Origin: Prunella strophiata
Lineage: Eukaryota > Chordata > Aves > Passeriformes > Prunellidae
Reading direction: 5' to 3'
DNA: 64,000 bases
Assembly (NCBI GenBank): GCA_036583965.1
Contig: JAZBQD010000027.1
Location: 24,435,001-24,499,000, forward strand
Positions 22,022 to 35,657 of this stretch are shown here, one piece after another (the stretch's first letter is position 1; every line of letters begins with the position of its first letter). The notes below the pieces were generated by a model. That model did no database searches. It saw only the letters and a program-made list of their open reading frames with translations, and had not been told where the DNA came from. The position numbers were made by a program, and so were the translations under genes.

Positions 22022-25000
22022 AGATAAGTTGCCTCATTTCCTCTCCATTTATCTTTCATGTTTAAAAGGACTTGTGACAACAGGACTTGAAAGGAAAAAA
22101 CCAAATCCAAACCACCTTCTCCCTGTGTTGTGTTTGTACAGTGGGACCATGTGAGGTCTGGGCTCAGAAAGGCAGCTGGGCAGGTTATTATTAAGGAAAG
22201 GAAATTGTTCCTGAGAATTTATTGGGAAAGGGGTCAGTGAGAGCTCTCCTGCTGGTTCACAGTGACCCTGTGCCTCTTCTGGAGGCCTCCATGCAGACAC
22301 ACCAAACTGACCTGCCTGTACACAGCACCTGGGGCTACACAAAACCAGCCAGAAGATGTTCAAGGCTTGGGTTTATATCCGTGGTGGCAATGCTTCAGCC
22401 AGTGCATTTCATCTCTCTTGCATGACTGGTTAGTCAAGCTCCAGTTTTGTAAGTCTCAGCTCTTCCATTAAGGTCTCTATGAAGTTCTCCCCATCAATCC
22501 AATCTGAGCTCCTGCCACTGTGGATGTTGATATATTCTCTCTTTCTGGAGAAGAGTATGTTTCACTTGTTTGTATCAAAGTGAAATTCTTCATCCTTCTG
22601 TGTTTTGCAAAATGCTTTATTTATGGCACCAAGGAAAAAAGCAGCCCTAAGAATGCAATATGCAAGAGCTGTGTGATAAGGGTTTTATTTGGCAAATTTA
22701 TGTATATCAGATCACATTTTCACTTTGTGAATGCAGAAGTAATCACTAGTAATGTGACTTTAAACATATTGAGCCCCTGTCTAACAACGCTCATCCAAAC
22801 CCAAATTCCTCCAAAGGCTGCCTGCATTTCCTCACTAGAGCTACATTTCAAGCCATGTTTGCATTCTTCAAGGGTGGCTTAAAGGCAGCCTGTGGCTTTC
22901 TGAGAAACAAATGCAGGCAAAACCACATAAACCCATTTTCTATCTTCATTTGGGTTGATGGCACTTCACCAGCCTGACGAGGTGAAAGATGAGCTCTGAA
23001 TTCCTATGAAATATTTTCTCACTTAACAGCATCCAGTGTGGCTTCAAAACACCCTGAAGAGCTCCTGGATCCACAACAACCTTTCAGAGACTTTTTCTAC
23101 CCCTTATAAATAATCCCAAAGACCATTCCTATACAATCAATCATCCCTTTCAAGGAGAAGGGATGTGTGCTACTCGTGCAGCAGCAGAACTTTTTGCCAC
23201 CCTGAGACACTGCTTCTCTGCTGTTTGCCCTTTCAGGCATCTCTGATCCAACTGTTTCACCACAGCTTTTGCATAAACCCAGCAGCTTCACACAAACAGG
23301 CAGGCTCTTGATTAAGGAAAAAGCAGAGCAGTGAAAAGTGTAATAGAACAAGAACAGGAATTCTGGAAAAGTGTTCACAAAACCCACCAATATGATGAAT
23401 GGGGTTTTTGTAATTTCCAGTGAAAAAACACATAGTGTTGAAAAATGGATCTTAGGGTCTCTGCTCTGCTCTGAGCTTTAAAAGTGCACCAAACCTTCAT
23501 AAACAAGTCAGTCAGGCTGAACCTTCTGGCTCCAAAGGTTTGGGCTTAAATGGAGTCAGGACCTTTTCTTTGCCAGTCTCAGAAATGCTGAGGTCAGGAC
23601 AGCAAAACACAGATTTACCATCCTGGTTTCCAATTCTGCTTGCAGGCAGATCCCTCTGAGGGACATGTGCCTTGGCCAACAGCCACAAACCCATCATTCA
23701 GGAGATGACAGTCTTCTCACAACCCCCTTTGAACAAGAAATGAGGTCAGGTCCTTCTTTTGTAATTACTTCCCCTTTAGAAGCATCCCTGGCACTAAGAT
23801 ACACACACTGCAAATTCAAAGGCCTTTTGCTGCCACTGGTGTGAGGCAGCTCCTCCTGTTTCCAGAACAGCTGGTACCAACCACCAGTTGCCAGGCTTCA
23901 GTGCCTCTGAAGCCAAGCTGAGGCTCTAAATGCCAGCTGGAGTTCTAAAAATTACCATTTTTGTTTGGGTGTATTAAAAATATCTGCTTAGTGTGCTTAA
24001 GAAGAACCTGCTGAGAGAAACACAACAGCATCAGGTCTTATCTCATTCAAGAATGCCCAGAGCAACTCCAAGCAAGGCAGAGGAGATCAGGCAGCCCTGG
24101 CTTCCAGACTGAGCAGACACCCTGACATGCTTTTTAAACTCCTAATCTCTGAGGGTTCCTCTGATTTGTAAAATACCATACCTTGAAATTGAAAGGAAAC
24201 ACAGAAATGTAGTCAGGACACACCCACGATACAGGAGTAAAACCTTCCTGAGCCTAGCAAACATGGCTTGTTTGTTTTTGGTTTTATTTTTTTTTTTTTC
24301 CAAAGGATATTTAAAAGGAAATAGAAATCTCTTAAGTGCATTAGATCCACTTTTTTTTGCAAATCTGCTCTGGCAAACTCATTTTTTAAACATACACTCT
24401 TCTTTGCTTACCTACTGTATATAAATTGCATATATTCTGATTAACATTATTCAGCCCAGAATAATTACACATCAGAGAGATGCCTAATAAGCTCATCTTT
24501 AAACGTTGCAGAACTAAAAAAACGATCCCAAGCATATTTTATGAATATAGGATGGCATCAGCTGACAAATATATGGCACAATCGTTTTTATTGTGGATGC
24601 AAACAAGAACGACATGAATGAATGTTATGGGCTTGTCTTTGCATTATTCAGGGTGATAGGACTTCTGAAGGAAAGCAAGAGTGTGTTCTGGAATTGTGAG
24701 ACTGTGAAGATAAAAGAAACTTAGTCACACAATGTGGTAAAGAAAATACACAAAATAAGCAAAAGTGCATTTTACCAGCAGCGGGCACTTCACTGGGAAG
24801 ATTCCACAAGGTTTTCTGAATCAAGCAGCTGCTACAAGAAGTAGCAATGAATCAAAACACTTGGATTTACAGCTAGAATTGACAAAGAAGTATTTTCAGT
24901 TACTGTAACCATATTGTTTTAGACTTACTTCAGACAAAAGCTATTTCAACAGGAAAACCTGTCTTAGCCAACAGCTGGAAAGCTCATAGCCTTATTCTGG

Positions 25001-26000
25001 AAGGAAGGGGGACTGTTACTTTTTACAGATGTCTCCATTCTCATCATCCAAACAGAGTTAAAGCTCTGAATAGAGAGATGGGCCCCATCTGAAATGCAGC
25101 TCTCACATCCTCCCCAGGCTGTGCACACTCACACCCCTGGCACTGATCCAGCCAAGGCAAGCAAACACAACAGCCACAGAAACTCAACACTGTGCAGCAT
25201 CCCCAAAGTCAGCCTGAGCTTTGGGGCAGCCCCTCATCTTGTCCAACAGCAGAACTCCAGACACTCAGCTGTCAGAAAAAGAGGCTGGATTTTATTGAAA
25301 AGCAGCTCTTTTGCAGATGGCAACAATCAAACCCAGCCAGTGCTTCCCTCCGCTGCTCAACCCTGTGAGATCCGGGGTTAGGAGCAGCCCCCAAGGCAAG
25401 CATGAATTTGGTTTATGGTCACAAAAGTAACACCTGCCAAAGCCAAGTGCTACAGAAAGAGCAACTTTTCAGTTGACCACACTTCCTGCTGCCTGAGTAT
25501 TTAAGGCACAGCGAAGGAAAAGCCGTGTAGCAAGAGATGAGTAACTAACAAACCACAAGCTCTTGCTCAAAATTACCATGTAGTATTTTACACTCTTAGT
25601 AACACGTTGGTGTGGGATGTTTGTTTATGCTGGTAACTCCTCTGCCTCCCAGTGTGCTATCAGCTTTAGTCAGCCCCATTCTGGTATGGGATGTGCTGGG
25701 CTGCTTCGTGTTTTTTCCAGTTGTAAAGGAGGTTGGTGCTCAGTTCAGATGGGGCCTTCCTCCTTCATTCACTCTGAACTCAGCCTCCTCCTTGAACAAA
25801 CCCAGTGCTGCCTCAGGTTTTGATGTCACCACTATGTGGCCACAGCTCCTAAGGGCTGAGCACACCAAGCCCAAGCTCCAAAGTCTTCCCCAGAAGCTTC
25901 TTTTGTCACAGCTCTCAGGTGTGTGTCTCACCAAACACAGCCTCAATTTTGTTCTGGGCACTCCTCCTCCCCACTGCTTCCCTTGGGTTTGGTAGGACAT
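22019..26000. other. Unique intron 1 sequence with one possible conserved block
   Basis: No exon recognised. The part at about 24400-24660 looks like a conserved noncoding element and is listed separately. Confidence 0.4.
24400..24660. promoter_or_regulatory. Candidate conserved noncoding element
   Basis: A compact AT-rich block with no repeat character, dense in ATTA, CATAAT-like and octamer-like words (GCATATATTCTG, AATAATTACAC, GACAAATATATGGC). Such texture is typical of deeply conserved intronic elements. The call rests on pattern impression alone. Confidence 0.25.
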
Positions 26001-26140
26001 CATGGAAACACAGAATACTAGAGTCATTCAGGTTGGAAAACCCTCCCAGACCATTGATCCAACCTGTGCCCAAAGCCCAGAGCACTGAGTGCCATGTCCA
26101 GACAGATGGAGCACAAGCAGCAGTAATTAAAGTTACTTTC
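26001..26140 (-). mobile_element. CR1 LINE fragment, minus orientation, diverged
   Basis: CACAGAATACTAGAGTCATT followed by CAGGTTGGAAAACCCTCCCA and GACCATTGATCCAACC resembles the reverse complement of a CR1 3' end. It is older than most copies in the window. Confidence 0.7.
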
Positions 26141-27934
26141 CTTTACAATCACCCCTAAAAATACCATCTTCTACCTCATATGTACCTGTCCCATTCATTG
26201 CAGAGCTCTGAAAGTTTGTGGCACAGTGAGCTGGAAATAGCAGGAACTCGATTTATATTTAAAAGCAGGTAAATGCCACCCCAGAGAACAGATCTACCTC
26301 TACTGCAGAATGTAAAGCTGGAAGAAACATGTGGCACTTACAGGAGAAGCTCACACATGGCTCCTGCCACCTTCTTTTCCTGATTTAGAGAAGTGCTGAG
26401 TGCCTGAGCACAGCAAGAACCTGGCTGGAAACTTGGGGAGAGCACCAAAATCATCAATTCCCAAAAAAATTAGGCACCAGGTTTGTCAGGCCCCAAATGA
26501 AGCAGCCATAACTCCTCGTGCATGAAATCAAACAGCAGCAAGATCAGCCAAGCAATGGCTGCACAGCCCTTTGCAGCTTGGCAGGTGCACAGGAAATCCC
26601 AGAAGGAAAGAAAAAAACCCAAGCCATGAATCTGGGGCTTCCTACTGAATGAAGCAGTAGAAAAACACACCAAAGAGAAGCCTTTGGGTGCAAACCTGGT
26701 CTCCTTCAAGCATCAGCAATGAGTTCAGGGTTTCAGATCCATGGAGCTTTTTCCACTCCCACTTAAGCCTGTAAGGTACAAGGCTGTGTTTGCTTTGCTC
26801 ACAGCAGTGAACAGTTGCTGGTAGCTGTGGGCTGTGCAGCTTTTTCCAGCCTGCACCAAGGGCAAACCTGGAAACAGCAGGGTTTAGTCCAGCAGGAGAA
26901 CAGCAGTGGCTGGAAACCTCCTCTCCCACTGACCTCCAGTTTCCCTTATTCTGCCTCTGTGGCCCCCAAATCCTTCCCTTGCCTGCAGGCCATGCCTGAC
27001 CTGCTCAAAAGAAGAGGAAAGCATGTTTCTTTAGCTTAATTCACAAAAAAAAAAACCCCAAAAAACAAACCAACCAAACAAAAAACCCAAATGAAAAAAA
27101 TTCCCTCATCCATTTTAGCTGCAGTTTTCTCAAAATGGCAATTTGGGGCAGATGCTCAGCATGGAAACTTCAGTCTGGACAGCTGAAGGCTGGCAAAGCC
27201 TCATCTGCAACTGCAAACACTGGAAAGTGTCTGGCAGACTAAATTACAGTGATATTACTTTACAAAATAACTTTAGAGAGCAAAAAAGCCTTTTTGTCCT
27301 TTCTTTTGCACAGACCCTGCCATTAAATCTTTGCCTGGGGATGATGAAAACTTGCCTTTCCTCTAGTGTGACCACTGCAATATTGGAATATAGTGAAAAT
27401 ACATGAAGATCCTCTGTATTGTGCTCAGTAAAAGCAAGCTGGTCTTTACACAATGTTCACCCAAGGTATTTAACATCCCAAATCCTGCTGCAAGAGTGGT
27501 GTCTCCAACATCACAACAATGCACTGCAGAGAGCACAAACAGCAACTGTGGTTTCATGCAGAGGACTGGAAATACCATGTAAAACTTCAGAAATGCCTCC
27601 CTGAGACAGGAGATGAGTGAGATGGATACTGAGATGGGTACTGAGTGAGATGGAGCTGGCATAGTCTGTAAATTTAAAGCAGCAACACCCATGTACCTCT
27701 GAAAAGAGCAAGGAAAAGCTCCTTGGCAGACAGCAAATTCCCAGATACAGCACATGAGGGTAATTTTTTTAGCTGAGGTCGCAAGCACAATGAACCAAAA
27801 GTCAGCAGTAAATGGGTTGTCCCAGGAAAGGAGCAGGGATCTGGTATGCATGAACAGAGGTGGGCTCTGAGCCCTGCAAAACCTGCAGCTCCCTTCACGA
27901 GGAACAAAAACCTCCAGGGGAAACCCCAGATGGT
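26141..27934. other. Unique intron 1 sequence
   Basis: Contains an A-rich low-complexity stretch at about 27044-27100. A 162-codon minus-strand frame at 27363-27851 is hydrophobic and Cys-rich but matches nothing I recognise and has no splice context. Confidence 0.4.
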
Positions 27935-28330
27935 TTTAGAACATACAGGAGCTGTAGGTATTTCTTGCTAAGGTTGGATGTGACAGCATTTAGGCACAGG
28001 CTGAGAGAGCTGGGATTGTTCACCCTGGAGAAGAGGAGGCTTCAGAGGAGACCTTGTTGAAGCCTCTTAGAACTTTAGGGGGGCTTATAAAAAATGAAGG
28101 ACAGGGCAGATAGTGACAGAACAAGGAGGAATTATTATAAACTGCCAGGGGGCAGGGTCAGATGGGATATTTGGAAGAATATCCTTCCTTGTGAGGATGG
28201 GGAGGCCCTGGCACAGGGTGCCCAGAGAAGCTGTGGCTGCTCCATCCTTGGAAGTGTCCCAGGCCAGGTTGGACAGGGCTTGCCTGCTGGGATCCATCAG
28301 GAGGGTGCAGCTGGAGCTGCTGCAGGGGCT
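27935..28330 (+). mobile_element. CR1 LINE fragment, about 400 bp
   Basis: GAGAGAGCTGGGATTGTTCA, CCTGGAGAAGAGGAGGCTTC, GGGGGCTTATAAAAAATGAA and CCCAGAGAAGCTGTGGCTGC follow CR1 order. The element is cut short before the terminal repeat, near CCAGGTTGGACAGG. Open frames on both strands here derive from CR1. Confidence 0.88.
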
Positions 28331-28589
28331 GGCACAGGCTGCTTCTCCTGATCCTGCCACAACCTGGTCCCATGTCTTCAGTGCCCTGGACCTCTGCTTT
28401 AGCTCTGCCTGCTTACACAGTGAAAGAACCAGGAATGATATCTGTGCCACACTCCTTGTGAGGACCAACACACCCCTCACACAACATCCCACACAGAATT
28501 CAGGTGTAAATGACCTTTTCTGCAGGATACCTGCTGCAGTGCAGGAGAGCCAGACCCAAAACATGCCCTGACCCTGGAAGCACAACACG

Positions 28590-29380
28590 GAATGAACCTG
28601 GAAAAACACCAGCATTTTGGGGAGCTGTGAACAAAGGAATGAACCTGAAAAAACACCAGCATTTTGGGGAGCTGTGAACAAAGGAATGAACCTGAAAAAA
28701 CACCAGCATTTTGGGGAGCTATGAATAAAGGAATGAACCTGAAAAACACCAGCATTTTGGGGAGCTATGAATAAAGGAATGAACCTGAAAAACACCAGCA
28801 TTTTGGGGAGCTATGAATAAAGGAATGAATGTGGGGAAACACCAGCATTTTGGGGAGCTATGAATAAAGGAATGAACCTGAAAAAATACCAGCATTTTGG
28901 GGAGCTATGAATAAAGGAATGAACCCGAAAAAACACCAGCATTTTGGGGAGCTATGAATAAAGGAATGAATGTGGGGAAACACCAGCATTTGGGGAGCTG
29001 CGAACAAAGGAATGAACCTGAAAAAACACCAGCATTTTGGGGAGCTATGAATAAAGGAATGAATGTGGGGAAACACCAGCATTTGGGGAGCTGCGAACAA
29101 AGGAATGAACCTGAAAAAACACCAGCATTTTGGGGAGCTATGAATAAAGGAATGAATGTGGGAGAACACCAGCATTTTGGGGAGCTATGAATAAAGGAAT
29201 GAATGTGGGGAAACACCAGCATTTTGGGGAGCTATGAACAAAGGAATGAATGTGGGGAAACACCAGCATTTTGGGGAGCTATGAATAAAGGAATGAATGT
29301 GGGGAAACACCAGCATTTTGGGGAGCTATGAACAAAGAAATGAATGTGGGGAAACAGCAGTATTTTGGGGAGCTATGAAG
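28590..29380. repeat. 47-bp minisatellite, about 17 units, two subtypes
   Basis: Units of 46-48 bp share ACCAGCATTTTGGGGAGCTA. Subtype A continues with GAACCTGAAAAAACACC and subtype B with GAATGTGGGGAAACACC. A units dominate the left, B units the right, and alternating A/B occurs at about 28.95-29.13 kb. Many units contain TGAATAAAGG on the plus strand, including the AATAAA polyadenylation hexamer. On the NIBAN1 sense strand A units read TTTTTTCAG/GTTC, resembling a 3' splice site. The frames crossing it (105 codons minus, 78 plus) are repeat artefacts. Confidence 0.97.
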
Positions 29381-29734
29381 ACTGTCTTACAGCATTATCA
29401 AAGATCTCTGTACAAGCTCTCTGTGGTTTGAAAAGGCACCACTGGTGCTGAGGTGTCAGGGAGAGCCCACAAACTGCCAGGCACTGCTGTGGGCGGCTTT
29501 TCTCGGCACAAACCGCGAAGGGGAGGATGCTCCACGCTCACTCCTTCAGCAGTGACGTGTGAAAAACCCAACCTGGACATCAGCTGGCACATCCTCCTTG
29601 CAAAAAGCTCCAAAGCAGAATTCCTTCTGGAGGACAGATCATGGCTTGCTCCTGGGAAGGTAGAGAAAGTGGGGAGCAAGCCAAAACCCTGCTGCTCTTT
29701 TCCACCAAGGAGTGGAGGGGCTGAGCTGTGACAG
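29381..29734. other. Unique intron 1 sequence
   Basis: A GC-richer spacer between the minisatellite and the probable LTR. Overlapping frames of 92 and 140 codons on opposite strands have no recognised product. Confidence 0.4.
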
Positions 29735-30191
29735 CCCTGGAGCAGCTTGGCTTGAGGTGTCTGACTGTGGTAAAAGCAGGCAGGCCCTGGGACAGGGGAG
29801 AATGATGCACCTGACTCCATGTTACCAGAAGGCTATTTTATTATTATATTATATTAAAGAATACTATATTAGCTATACTAAAGAATACAGAAGAAGGATC
29901 TTAAAAGAATGCTAAAGAGAGAATAATCAAAACTGGTGACTCTGTCTAGAGTCCCAACACAGCTTGGCTTTAATTTGCCAGTAAGTCACAACAACTCACA
30001 CAGTGCCCAATCAAACAATCACCTTCAGATAAACAACCTCCAAACACATTCCACATGAGCACAACACAGGAGAAGTAAATGAGATAAAAATTGTTTTCTT
30101 TCTCTGGTCCTCTCTCTGCCTTTTCGGCTTCCCAGGAGAAAAACCTGAGTGAAGGAATCATGTTCAGAAAATGTGGGTGCCACATCCTACA
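29735..30191 (-). mobile_element. Probable endogenous retrovirus LTR (boundaries uncertain)
   Basis: Read on the minus strand, the segment starts near TGTAGGATGTGGCACCC. It runs through an AT-rich portion with an AATAAA polyadenylation signal (complement at about 29834-29842) and then a GC-richer tail, an LTR-like order. Its internal wording resembles LTRs I associate with songbird ERVs, which is recollection and not a database match. I could not find a convincing target-site duplication, so the ends are approximate. No retroviral gene is present. Confidence 0.45.
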
Positions 30192-32647
30192 GCAGCACAC
30201 ACTGCTCCCACCCAAGGGTGGCACAGCCCAGGTCCCTCTGAGTGTGACCAGGCACCTGCAGCAGCTGCCACCTTGCTCTGATGGCTGTAGGGGTGCCTCC
30301 CCCATTCACACCCCAAAAACCACCTGGAGACCTGGGCTGGTGGGTGCAACAGCGAGGGCACAACAGCACTGATGGTGTCACACAACAACCTGGGTGTCCC
30401 TGGCACTGCCCACTCCTCAGGAACCACGGGGTGCAGGGCATGGCACAGCCACAGGCTTAGAACCACTCTCGTCACAAACAGCACCCAAAAGGTCACTTGA
30501 ATTGCTAGCTCTGGCCTAAAATATTTACTTAGAAAATAACTACTCTGCTCCTGATCTCACTCCTTTCCTAAAAGAATTTCAACCATACAAAACCTATCTA
30601 CATACTTTTGAAAAGTATGCTGCTTTTAACCTCTTACTCATGCATTCAGAAAAGCCCAAGAGTCAGCCCTGCTTTTGTTTTCTGCTTCCTGCACTGCAGC
30701 TATGACAACTCCCTAGCTTTAAAAAACATGCAATAAAAAAGATGCAAGTAACTACATAACAACTTTGGTAGTACTACAAGTGACCTAAATATTTTGCCTT
30801 AAAGCTTCAGTACTAGCCAAAGTGTAACAGCAACTACTTGGTCAGACCTATAAACAAATATTCACAGAAGCATGAAAATTAAAGACTTATGAATTCAAGA
30901 TATAACACTTAATTAAATATTCAGAGAAACATAGTCACTAAAACCTTAGGTTATCCATACCAAAATAAGCTTCAGTGTAGAAAGGGCAGCAAACTTTTTT
31001 AAAATATATATAAAACTACTAGAAGGACACAGGGCAAAGATTTTAGGAGAGCCAGGCAGGAGAACCCTTTCTTCACAGAACTTTGAGCCATTTGCACAAG
31101 CTTTAATCTTCCTTTGATGTAAGAGTTGGCCTTGTTTCATTGCTGTCCTTTAACTGCAAAAGCAAGTAAAATGCTTGCAAGTATGATCAAAAACTTGAAA
31201 CAACTTTTAACTGTTCTCCAAGTGTGAAGAGAACAGCGTGGTTATTCCATGCAAAGGAAAAAGCTGTACTTTAAAAGCACATTCCTTATGAATATCATCC
31301 TTCCCCACCTAGACACTGGCTCTGCAGCTGCCACTGCCCAAAGGCACCACCAACAAAGCTGCTTTCATCATCTCAGAGCTTGCTTTTTCTCCCTTTCATA
31401 CCAATAAAATGTCTATCAGATGCAAATATCTATCAGATGCAAGATTGTCTTACAATTTGTGGCCAAGCTGCACTAATTTAAGAACTTTCAGTATTCAAGA
31501 TTTTGGAAAACATCAAGTACAAAGGCACAGCACACTTACAGTGTGTCTCTCAATTACAGATTTGGGGCATGGATGAGCATGTTTCTCATTTCTTCTATTG
31601 AGATATTCTTTCCACTGACCCCTGTGCCTAATTTAACACTGTATGTAGTTTCTGCTACAGTGACAAGAAAAGCATGAAAAATGCCACACGCCTTCCCCTA
31701 CAAGCCCTGTGGTTTCCCTTCCCTCACACTACCCCAAAAAAAGACCAGACAAAAGCCACTGGACCATTTTTCAGACCCAGTGGTGCAGCACACCATCTTT
31801 AAGGGTGGTTCCTGTATGTGGGTTGCTTTGGTCTACTGACAAACTAATGAAGGAAAACTGAAAAATTTCACCTCCTGCTTTGATTAGGGAAATCTTGACT
31901 AAGCCTGTTGCAAGATAACATGGCTGGAAACTTCCAAAATCCCTCGTGGAGCTTTTGAGAGAAGTTAATAATGGTTTATTTGAAGCAATGGAAATGGAAC
32001 AGAGAAGGTATAGCCTTCCTTAGTCTCCCAAAGCTGAATCTGAAAGTTGCCAAGGACAGTAAATTCTGTCCACGTGGGTGGCAAATACCTTTTCCATCAA
32101 TCACATCCCTGGATGCCTTTTACTTGCATTCAGTTGAAATGTAAGAAAAAGCACTCAGCCCCTTGAATTAAAGGCCATAAAACCCAAAGAGAAGCATCCT
32201 CTCCTTTACAGCACAGGCAGGCACCATTTATCAAAACTGTGGGATGAAAATCTGCTACTGGCTCCAAAAGCAACAACCTCTCTGAGCACTAAAACTTCTC
32301 AGAAAACAAGTAAAGCCAAAAGGATTTTCCTTTAAAAATCTCATTTCTTACAGTCTTCAAGAACTTGGAAACTTTGCAAGGTGCATATAATAGAATCTTA
32401 CATGCTTATTGAAATCTGAATTTCCTGTGTGCTTTACCTCACTTCTTCCTTCCATGGGTATTTATCCCTGTTTGGGTTGGACCAGATGGTACCATCAGAA
32501 ATTCTGGATTTAACACATGCTTCTGAATGAAAATATTATTCTGCCTCTTCCTTAGATTTTGGGAGTTGCAGGCAAATCCAATCAGCTTTTACCATAAACC
32601 TCACCAAGTGAAAAGGAAAAGCAGCCTCTAAGATGCTGTTAAGTCCA
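30192..32647. other. Unique intron 1 sequence
   Basis: AT-rich, with no exon or clear repeat. Minus-strand frames of 84-111 codons at about 30.0-30.5 kb overlap the LTR candidate. Confidence 0.4.
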
Positions 32648-32800
32648 GAGAGACCCCACACTTGTAGAATTTGGTTGGAATGACCTCAAAGCCCATCTCA
32701 TTCCACCCCTGCCAGGAGCAGGGACACTTTCCACTAGACCAGGAAAATGGCCCTGTGTAACCTGGCCTTGGACACTTCCAGGGATGGGGCTCTCCTGCTC
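32648..32800 (-). mobile_element. CR1 LINE fragment, minus orientation
   Basis: CCTCAAAGCCCATCTCATTC, CACCCCTGCCAGGAGCAGGG and CCTGGCCTTGGACACTTCCA form the reverse complement of the CR1 3' region, collinear but diverged. Confidence 0.87.
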
Positions 32801-35657
32801 TCTGTGATGCCACAGCCACGCTCACCTACAGAAAATGGAAGAGAGAATTTCTGGAACACAGAACAACCAGCTTGGAACAGGCTGGAAGCAAAGGCAGGGA
32901 GTGCAGCAAGACTTGTACAGAGCCCTGCTGTACTTGCAGTCACACACCAAATTAAAACCAGAAGGGTAAGTGACAGTTTAAAGCAGAAAATCCAACATCC
33001 AGTCTGAGTGCCTGTCCAAAACAAGGCCAGCTTTTCCACAATTAATTCCAAGTCATTCCTCCATCCTGCAGACTCCTCCTGCCAGCTCTGTGCATGTGGC
33101 TGAGACTTTCACTCCAGAGCTGTATCAGCCTCTTGGGTTCTGTCCCTCTGAGTTGGTGGGACTCATCTCTGTACCACCACTGGAATTTATTCAGCAGGTT
33201 TCCTGGAAAGCTAACAACCCATTTCCTATCCTGTCTTTCAAGTAAAGGGTAAAGCAGGCTCCTCTTCAGCCTCTAAAATGGGACAGAATAGGAGTCTCTC
33301 TGCTTTTTCAAGCATTCTACATCTTGTAGGAACACACCTACAGTGTGTGACCATTGTGCAAATCCTTACTTAATTACCACCACACTGAAATTCCTAAGTA
33401 AAACAAATGGCTAGAAAGAAGTTTCTTACAGACATTAAGTAACAGCTTTCACTGTTACCTCAAAAGAACAATGAAGGTCTGCCTGGAAAAACTTCCTGAA
33501 CAATGAGGAAATGCACAGGGTGCATCCTGGGTGCCACAGGGTCACAGCCACTGTGCCCTGTGCTGGGGAGTGCCACCTGCCTGGGGGAGGAAAGAGATGG
33601 AAGAGAAGGAAGGAAGAAACTGCATTTAAACAAACAAATCCAAAGCAAATTGCTACAAAGCCTCTGGACAGATGTCTGTTTATAGAAATGGGTAGCCAGG
33701 ATATGGTCAAGCACACCAAATATCTTTAAGAAAAAACAGTCCTTCAGAGAAGTTCCATTTTTCATATGCTGAACTGTTTTGGAGATGCACCTGTTGAAAT
33801 TACTGGTGCTAGGTGCTTGAAATCTTTCCACTTCTGCAAATTTGAAAAAAAATTAGTCCTGACACATGACTTGTGACAGAGCAGAGCTTGGTCACCTACT
33901 ACTTCTGCTGCTGAGACTTGCAGAAATGGAAAACCATCAAGGCTTTAAAGGCAGTTCCATCTTCCTGCCTGGTAGTAGGGACACTAAGCAACACTTTTCC
34001 ATCAGCAATGATGACACCTCTGGCACAATCTCTTAGTGGTATCTCTCAGGACATACCACTAAGCTGCTTTAGCAGGCACTTTCAGCTGATTCCTGAATTT
34101 CATGATTGCACCCCGAGCCCGTAACTGCTGACCACCGCCCTGGACCGCTCCCTCCTGGGTGCAGCACTCCTCAAGCATCATTAGACAATTCACCCAACAA
34201 ACAACTCCCATCAGAAGTTTAGCCCATGCCTCAGCAAACTGAGAACAAATTTTTTTTTTAATAAACTCACATGACCAACTCCCAGTCTCCCAATTATCAC
34301 TGCCGTGTTTTAAACTCCATTTTACTCACATCCTGAATAATCCCCATGCAGTCCCACCAAAATCCCACAAAGCAGCATTATCTCTGCCACAAGTCATCTT
34401 TTTCAAGGCCCCAGTCCAAAACCTAGAGGAATTACTATAAAATTTTCTTTTCATTTTGGAGGGCTTTAAATAATTTTACTGCTTACATTGTGTGTGTATT
34501 TAAAATATCTTATGGAATTAAATAGGTGGAAAAATGTATTTTTCCATAGGTCTGGTTAGAAAAACAGGCTTTTGCTGCACAGCACAGAAAGACACCTTTG
34601 AAACTGCTAAGGTTTCCAGACCAGTAATGCTGCAGTGCCATGGTCTGGCTTTCTCCCACTTCCCCCTAAATATTCCCTAAATATATTCCCTAATATCCTC
34701 CACACACCTTCTCCCAGAGGACACAAACTGTCCCCACTGCTCACAGGAGTCCCTGCTGACTTGTTTTTCCATTATTTCACTGTGACTTTCATTTCCTTCA
34801 GGTAGGAGTAAGGAATATCAAGTCCTGATGTTTTATTCACTATTTCATCCCCCAACAGAGACCAGTTTTCATTAATTTCTACTCAACAAAGACAAAAGAT
34901 GCTGCAATGGCTTGCAAAATGTAACTTCACAAGACATAAACATATACAGAGATTTTCTGAGTGTAAAAATTGTTTTGCAAAGCATTTTCATCCCCAACTA
35001 AGTGCTTAGGCAGTTGATTCAAACTTCACAAGGAAGATCCCTGCCCTTGCAGTTTCAAACACAGCCTCAATTTCCCTGTGAAGACCACCTGGAAAATCAC
35101 ACATTGGCACTGTCTGTTCTCTTTTTAGGCATTGTTTGCAGCAGGGGATGCACATTACCAGGTCAAGAATTGCATTTGCTGCCTTTCAGGTCGTGATATT
35201 GCCCAAGTATTGTGTACAGCCACACACAGCTCTGTGAGTTGGCTGGTTCAGTCCTACAACGTTTTCCCTAAGAGCATGGAAGCTGGAAGCAGTTTTAGGT
35301 GGAAATCCCAGGCTTTGCATTCAGTAACTGAGACTCTGTGTGGGATGCCTTCCTGGTTTTCCCTGGGATTCATTTCTCCAGCTGGTCTGACAGGGCTCCC
35401 CCCCATTCAGCACGGGAAAGCACAGAGAGCAGAGCAGCTCCCAGGCTCTACCCAGGGCTGCCCGTGCTCAGGGCAGGCTCCTGAGGGGTTACAGAGGCAC
35501 CTGTCTGACTGGCTTTGCATATTTCCAACAGAATTTTACATCTCACATCATTCTTGTCCTCATTTGGTTCTCCTCTCATCCCACAAACAACGTGAGCAGA
35601 CCTTCAGAAGTCAGAAAACCTGTAGAACTGTACCTGGGTAGATGTGGAAGCTGTAGC
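32801..35657. other. Unique intron 1 sequence
   Basis: No exon recognised. The 169-codon frame at 35132-35641 has no known domain. Confidence 0.4.

Noticed and set aside
27363..27851. 162-codon minus-strand frame in NIBAN1 intron 1 as an extra exon
   Set aside because: Hydrophobic, Cys-rich, no known domain, not expected from NIBAN1 structure, and without convincing flanking splice sites.
28146..28160. CTCF-like AGGGGGCAG word
   Set aside because: It lies inside a CR1 fragment and has two mismatches at important positions. It is weaker than the sites listed.
29735..30191. Second solo LTR with exact ends
   Set aside because: LTR character is probable, but no target-site duplication or clear termini could be found, so exact ends were not claimed.
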